64,000 bases of DNA from the NCBI GenBank assembly GCA_904420175.1, contig CAJFUF010000023.1:62001-126000 (forward strand). The letters run 5' to 3'. Made by a program: the position numbers and the translations under genes. Below, piece by piece: positions 60,804 to 64,000 of the stretch (positions within the stretch are counted from its first letter, which is position 1; each line of letters begins with the position of its first letter). The notes under the pieces are model-generated. The model did not search any database. It saw only the letters and a list, made by a program, of their open reading frames with translations, and had not been told where the DNA came from. The stretch comes from Candidatus Schneewindia gallinarum. GTDB taxonomy: Bacteria; Bacillota; Clostridia; Oscillospirales; Ruminococcaceae.

Positions 60804-61637
60804 TTACTCCCCAAGCTGCTCCAGCCTGTCGGCCACAGGCTCAAGATAGTCCCCTTCGAACAGTTCAATTAAGCCACTGTCGCAGTTGCTGGCCAGCTGG
60901 GGATCAATCGGTACCTTTGCAAGAACGGGCAGACCATATTCCGCGGCAATTTCATCCACATGGCTTTCACCAAACACGTGGATTTCCTTGCCACAGTCCG
61001 GGCACTTCAGGTAGCTCATGTTCTCCACAATGCCGAGAACCGGGATATCCATTTTCTGGGCCATGCCAACAGCCTTGGAGACGATCATGGATACCAGCTC
61101 CTGCGGGGAGGTGACAACCAGAATACCGTCTACAGGCAGGGACTGAAACACCGTCAGCGGAACGTCCCCGGTTCCCGGAGGCATGTCCACAAACAAAAAG
61201 TCCACATCGGACCAGATCACATCCGTCCAAAACTGCTTGACCACACCGGCAATAATGGGCCCGCGCCAGATAACAGGGTCCGTTTCATTCTCCAGCAGGA
61301 GATTGACAGACATGATGTCGATTCCGGTCTTGCTTTTGGCGGGCAGCAGCCCCCACTCGTTGCTCATGGCCTTCTCATGGATGCCGAAAAGCTTCGGAAT
61401 GGACGGGCCGGTAATATCCGCGTCCAAAATGCCCGCGGCATACCCGCGCCGGTTCATGGTGACGGCGGACATGGCGGTGACAAGGCTTTTGCCCACACCG
61501 CCCTTGCCACTGACAACACCAATGACCTTCTTGATGCTGCTCATGGTGTGGGGCTTCTCGATGAAGTCCACAGGGTTTTGACGGGACTCGCAGTTCTCAC
61601 TGCACGATCCACAGTCATGGTTACAGGTTTCACTCAT
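60804..61637 (-). CDS. Mrp/NBP35-family Fe-S carrier ATPase
   Basis: N-terminal CNHDCGSCSENC cluster, VVSGKGGVGKSLVTAMSAV, C-terminal CPDCGKEI. Confidence 0.93.
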   Translation of the reverse strand: MSETCNHDCGSCSENCESRQNPVDFIEKPHTMSSIKKVIGVVSGKGGVGKSLVTAMSAVTMNRRGYAAGILDADITGPSIPKLFGIHEKAMSNEWGLLPAKSKTGIDIMSVNLLLENETDPVIWRGPIIAGVVKQFWTDVIWSDVDFLFVDMPPGTGDVPLTVFQSLPVDGILVVTSPQELVSMIVSKAVGMAQKMDIPVLGIVENMSYLKCPDCGKEIHVFGESHVDEIAAEYGLPVLAKVPIDPQLASNCDSGLIELFEGDYLEPVADRLEQLGE

Positions 61638-63007
61638 AATATATTTGCCTCCTTCGAATTTCCTAAAGGTTGGATAACTGTTTTATAGATATAGCGGTAC
61701 AGGAAAATACTGATGGTTGTCGCGACAATTTCCGAAAGCGGAAAGGCGAACCATACTGCAGACCCGCCAAAAACGGACTTCAGTATGTAAGCGGCGGGGA
61801 GAATCACCAGCAGCTGCCGGATGATGGACAGCGCCATGCTGAGAAAACCGTGCCCTAACGCCTGATAGACCGCAGAAAAAATAATGGCAATTCCTGCAAA
61901 GACAAAGCAGGTGGCAATGATACGAAGCGCCGGAACTCCAAGGGAAAGCATATCCCCCTTTGCGTTAAACAGCAGCAGAAGCTTGTCGGGAATCAGCTGG
62001 AACAGGATGGTGCCGGCCGCCATAATACCGACGGAAATCACAAGGCCAAGCTTGATGGTGCCCATAATCCTCTCCCGGTTTTTTGCGCCGAAGTTGTAGC
62101 CGATAATGGGGACCATGGCGTTAGTCAGGCCGAATATTGGCATGAAAACAAAGGTCTGCAATTTATAGTATACCCCATAGACGGAAATCGCAGTGGGCAG
62201 GGAGAGGATAAAGTTTAATCCCACCGTCATGATAGATGAGATGGACTGCATAATGATGGAAGGAAAGCCAACAGAGTAAATTTCCTTTATAATGCGTCCG
62301 TGCGGCTTAAAGTGTGCCAGGGTAATGCGAACCTCTTTGTTTTTAAAATGGTTCAGGACAGCACCGAGAATCATTGCAACAATCTGCCCGATAACCGTTG
62401 CCCAGGCGGCACCTGCAACACCCATGGCGGGGCAGCCGAAATAACCGAAAATCATAATCGGGTCAAGGATGATGTTGGTGACGGCGCCAACCCCCTGAAT
62501 AAACATGTGGTAAATGGTGTTGCCAGTGGACTGCATAATCCGCTCAAAGGCGACCTGAACAAACACACCGAAGGAAAAAATCGTGCAGATGGAAACATAC
62601 TCCGTACCCATCTCAATAATTTCCGGAATGTTGGTAAATGCGGCAATAAACATTCTGGAGAAGAAAATACCGAACAAAAGGAACACAAGCCAACTTGCAA
62701 CAGACAGCAGCAGGCCCTGTGCAGCAACTGTGTTTGCCTCCTCCTGCTGCTTTTCACCCAACCGGCGGGAGAGCAGCGCGTTAATGCCGACGCCGGTACC
62801 AACTGAAACGGCAATCATCAGCGTCTGAATCGGAAGCGCCAGGGACACGGCGGTCAGCGCATTTTCACTGATCTGTGCGACGAAAATGCTGTCCACAACA
62901 TTGTACAGCGCCTGGACAAGCATGGATGCCATAATTGGCAAAGACATGGTGACAAGCAGCCTTGGGACCGGCATAACTCCCATTTTGTTTTCTTTTCTTT
63001 TTTCCAT
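61634..63007 (-). CDS. MATE-family efflux transporter
   Basis: 12-TM, LLVTMSLPIMASMLVQALYNVVDSIFVAQI; overlaps mrp start by 4 nt. Confidence 0.92.
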   Translation of the reverse strand: MEKRKENKMGVMPVPRLLVTMSLPIMASMLVQALYNVVDSIFVAQISENALTAVSLALPIQTLMIAVSVGTGVGINALLSRRLGEKQQEEANTVAAQGLLLSVASWLVFLLFGIFFSRMFIAAFTNIPEIIEMGTEYVSICTIFSFGVFVQVAFERIMQSTGNTIYHMFIQGVGAVTNIILDPIMIFGYFGCPAMGVAGAAWATVIGQIVAMILGAVLNHFKNKEVRITLAHFKPHGRIIKEIYSVGFPSIIMQSISSIMTVGLNFILSLPTAISVYGVYYKLQTFVFMPIFGLTNAMVPIIGYNFGAKNRERIMGTIKLGLVISVGIMAAGTILFQLIPDKLLLLFNAKGDMLSLGVPALRIIATCFVFAGIAIIFSAVYQALGHGFLSMALSIIRQLLVILPAAYILKSVFGGSAVWFAFPLSEIVATTISIFLYRYIYKTVIQPLGNSKEANIL

Positions 63008-63153
63008 TTAATAAACTTCCCCCCGCTTAAAATTTCGCCGTTTTCGCCAGAAAAAACGGCAAAACATTGTCAAAACATACAATTTACATTTTATCACAAT
63101 TACCTTATACTGTAAATAGAAAGATCATACTTTAATTAAAGGAGGACAGGACC

Positions 63154-63768
63154 ATGAAAAACACCATCATTACCATCAGCCGACAGCATGGAAGCGGGGG
63201 ACGGGAGATTGGCAGAAAACTTGCCGGACAGCTTGGTATTCCCTTCTACGATAATGAAATTATCACTGCTGCGGCAAAGGCCTCCGGCTATGCGGAGGAA
63301 ATTTTCCACAATGCGGAGCAGCAGGGGGCGGGCAGTTTGCTGTTTTCACTGTCCATGTTCTCTTCTTCCGGCGGCTCCGCCGGGATGCCGTTAAGCGACC
63401 GGGTGTTTCTCATCCAGTCGGACGTCATTAAGAAGATGGCGGCAGAGGGGGACGGCATCTTTGTGGGCCGGTGCGCCGACTATGTACTGGGCGACTCAAA
63501 AGAGCTGAATTGCATCAACCTGTACGTCTACTCGGACTTTGACAAGCGGGTGGCGCGCGCCATTGAAGAGTATCACCTCGACAAGTCCAAGGCAGCAGAT
63601 ACCGTCAGGAAAATGGATAAAAAACGTGCCGCCTATTATGAATACTACACCGGAAATAAATGGGGAAGGGCGGAAAATTACCATCTGTCCATTAACAGCG
63701 GTATCATTGGCACGGAAAATTCGGTCAGCCTAATCAAAAGCTTCGTGGAACTGATTAAAGATAAATAG
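63154..63768 (+). CDS. Cytidylate kinase-like family protein
   Basis: IITISRQHGSGGREIGRKLAGQLGIPFYDNEII. Confidence 0.88.
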   Translation: MKNTIITISRQHGSGGREIGRKLAGQLGIPFYDNEIITAAAKASGYAEEIFHNAEQQGAGSLLFSLSMFSSSGGSAGMPLSDRVFLIQSDVIKKMAAEGDGIFVGRCADYVLGDSKELNCINLYVYSDFDKRVARAIEEYHLDKSKAADTVRKMDKKRAAYYEYYTGNKWGRAENYHLSINSGIIGTENSVSLIKSFVELIKDK

Positions 63769-63780
63769 GGGGCAAAAAAC

Positions 63781-63817
63781 AAAGCCGGGTGTTGGCTGCC
63801 CGGCTTTGTTTTTTTAT
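63781..63817 (+). terminator. Intrinsic terminator after cytidylate-kinase-like gene
   Basis: AAAGCCGGG...CCCGGCTTTGTTTTTTT. Confidence 0.85.
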
Positions 63818-63892
63818 TTTTGAAAATTGGGGGTTGATTTTACTACACATTTACGGTATAATAGCTATCGGCTCAATAAAAATTGAACAGAT

Positions 63893-63984
63893 GGAAAGAT
63901 GGCTGAGCTGGTCTAAGGCGCACGACTGGAAATCGTGTATGGGCTAATACCCCATCGAGGGTTCGAATCCCTCTCTTTCCGCCA
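63893..63984 (+). tRNA. tRNA-Ser (anticodon GGA), CCA encoded
   Basis: GGAAAGATGGCTGAGCTGGTCTAAGGCGCACGACTGGAAATCGTG(TATGGGCTAATACCCCATC)GAGGGTTCGAATCCCTCTCTTTCCGCCA; long variable arm. Confidence 0.96.
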
Positions 63985-64000
63985 CACCTGCGGTGAGCAA

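Overview
The window looks like a 64 kb chromosomal segment of an endospore-forming Gram-positive Clostridia-type bacterium. That assignment is inferred from the spoIIIAA-AH operon, the yunB homologue and the gene order; no search was run. Most of it is well-packed core genome. From left to right it contains: an htrA-like 5' fragment; a two-component system; a glycosyltransferase; hprK-murB-rapZ-whiA-dnaE-pfkA; yunB; ligA-gatB; spoIIIAA-AH; an Asp23-family gene, nusB, a Kae1-like gene, xseAB, ispA, a DUF212 gene, dxs, tlyA, nadK, argR and recN; tyrS; an ABC transporter pair; mnmA; feoAB; hppA; an ECF S component, coaX and buk; tRNA-Pro; an Rrf2 regulator, trxA and rubrerythrin; a liv branched-chain amino acid ABC operon; an Mrp ATPase; a MATE transporter; a cytidylate-kinase-like gene; and tRNA-Ser. 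The main discovery candidate is a compact element of about 4.63 kb (41130/41131 to 45756/45757) that splits feoB inside the codons for its conserved ...PCNGR|FPTM... segment. It carries a large serine recombinase, a malic enzyme, an L-lactate dehydrogenase with a structured leader and dyad-rich promoter, and a 62-aa ORF. The ends can be placed to the base. Joining at a shared TT/AA dinucleotide restores a 707-codon FeoB frame exactly, and the implied circular junction (attP) is an extended imperfect inverted repeat centred on that dinucleotide. Other observations include a 32-bp perfect palindrome that encodes the identical C-termini (KKEED-stop) of two convergent genes and resembles a bidirectional terminator, an LPXTG-like sorting-signal remnant in frame after the gatB stop, and a 73-nt palindrome between livJ and livH.
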